From positions 1-5,722 of the forward strand of contig CAAGKE010000096.1 of NCBI GenBank assembly GCA_900770325.1: a stretch of DNA of 5,722 bases. Direction: 5' to 3'. Source of the stretch: Lachnospiraceae bacterium (GTDB lineage: Bacteria; Bacillota; Clostridia; Lachnospirales; Lachnospiraceae). The translations under genes and the position numbers were made by a program. The notes beneath the pieces are model-generated. The model made no database searches. It was not told the DNA's origin and worked only from the letters and a program-made list of their open reading frames with translations. Positions 5,607 through 5,722 of this stretch are shown piece after piece (within the stretch, counting starts at the first letter, position 1; each line of letters starts with the position of its first letter).

Positions 5607-5700
5607 TTCAAGAACGCCTCTGGCGTTCTTGCCGCGGCGTGATCGAATGCGAAGCATTCTTCCACTGACCACGCCTGCGATCCGCCGGAGGCTTTATCTT
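5607..5700. repeat. Chain of short palindromes at the right edge
   Basis: CAAGAACGCC and GGCGTTCTTG (5609-5618 and 5622-5631) form a perfect 10-base stem with a TCT loop. It is followed by GAATGC/GCATTC (5645-5650 and 5654-5659, loop GAA) nested inside GGCGTG/CACGCC (5636-5641 and 5670-5675), and then GC-rich sequence with GGAGGC. Positions 5607-5629 match 181-203 in inverted orientation at 22 of 23. The minus strand is open from the window edge to a TAA at 5603-5601 and contains RTPEAFL, but this reads through the palindromes and I do not call it a gene. No T-run follows either stem, so these are not standard terminators. Confidence 0.65.
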
Positions 5701-5722
5701 GGAAGGAGATTGGACTCCCACC

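Noticed and set aside
5601..5722. A minus-strand open frame running in from the right edge to a TAA at 5601-5603.
   Set aside because: It reads entirely through palindromic repeat sequence, has only about 40 codons and has no recognisable protein features apart from the repeat-encoded RTPEAFL.

Overview
The window looks like chromosomal DNA of a gut-type clostridium, most likely a Lachnospiraceae member. This rests on the gene content, the AGGAGG-type ribosome sites, a base composition near 50% GC, and the dense palindromic repeats between genes. It is an inference from general appearance; there is no rRNA or other marker to fix the genus.

Layout. Positions 1-231 hold the last 76 codons of a gene that begins outside the window. 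Its stop overlaps the start of a guanine deaminase gene (guaD, 228-1490) as ATGA, so the two look co-transcribed rightward. guaD converges on a leftward three-gene operon. In transcription order this is a HAD-family (Cof-type) phosphatase (4485-3646), the tRNA t6A37 methyltransferase TrmO (3644-2973) and a MATE efflux transporter (2976-1543). These genes are packed with a 1-base gap and a 4-base overlap. Between guaD and the transporter lies a 46-base palindrome belonging to the repeat family described next.

The region upstream of the operon (4486-5006) has no convincing gene. It holds two inverted copies of a repeat of about 130 bases (4529-4655 and 4841-4973) with 12-base ends of the type GTTACTGTTCAC and internal hairpins. 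The 185 bases between them contain a good leftward promoter (-35 4811-4816, -10 4788-4793). Just downstream are interleaved hairpin strands followed by a T7 run, which resembles a transcription attenuator. If the promoter is real, the operon leader is about 295 nt long and includes one repeat copy.

Beyond the repeats is a leftward diaminopimelate-epimerase-like gene (5435-5007). It has lost the catalytic Cys-Gly-Asn-Gly motif, lacks the C-terminal domain, and ends exactly at the repeat boundary; I read it as a decayed or truncated paralogue. The last 115 bases are a chain of hairpins. Two intergenic repeat sequences recur inside the coding part at 1-231 (64-98 and 181-203), so the repeats and that gene share sequence.

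Functionally, guaD belongs to purine salvage and catabolism, TrmO to anticodon-loop modification, and the phosphatase and transporter have unknown substrates. No complete new defence or mobile system is visible. The most unusual content is the structured repeat family and its position around the operon promoter and the broken epimerase gene.
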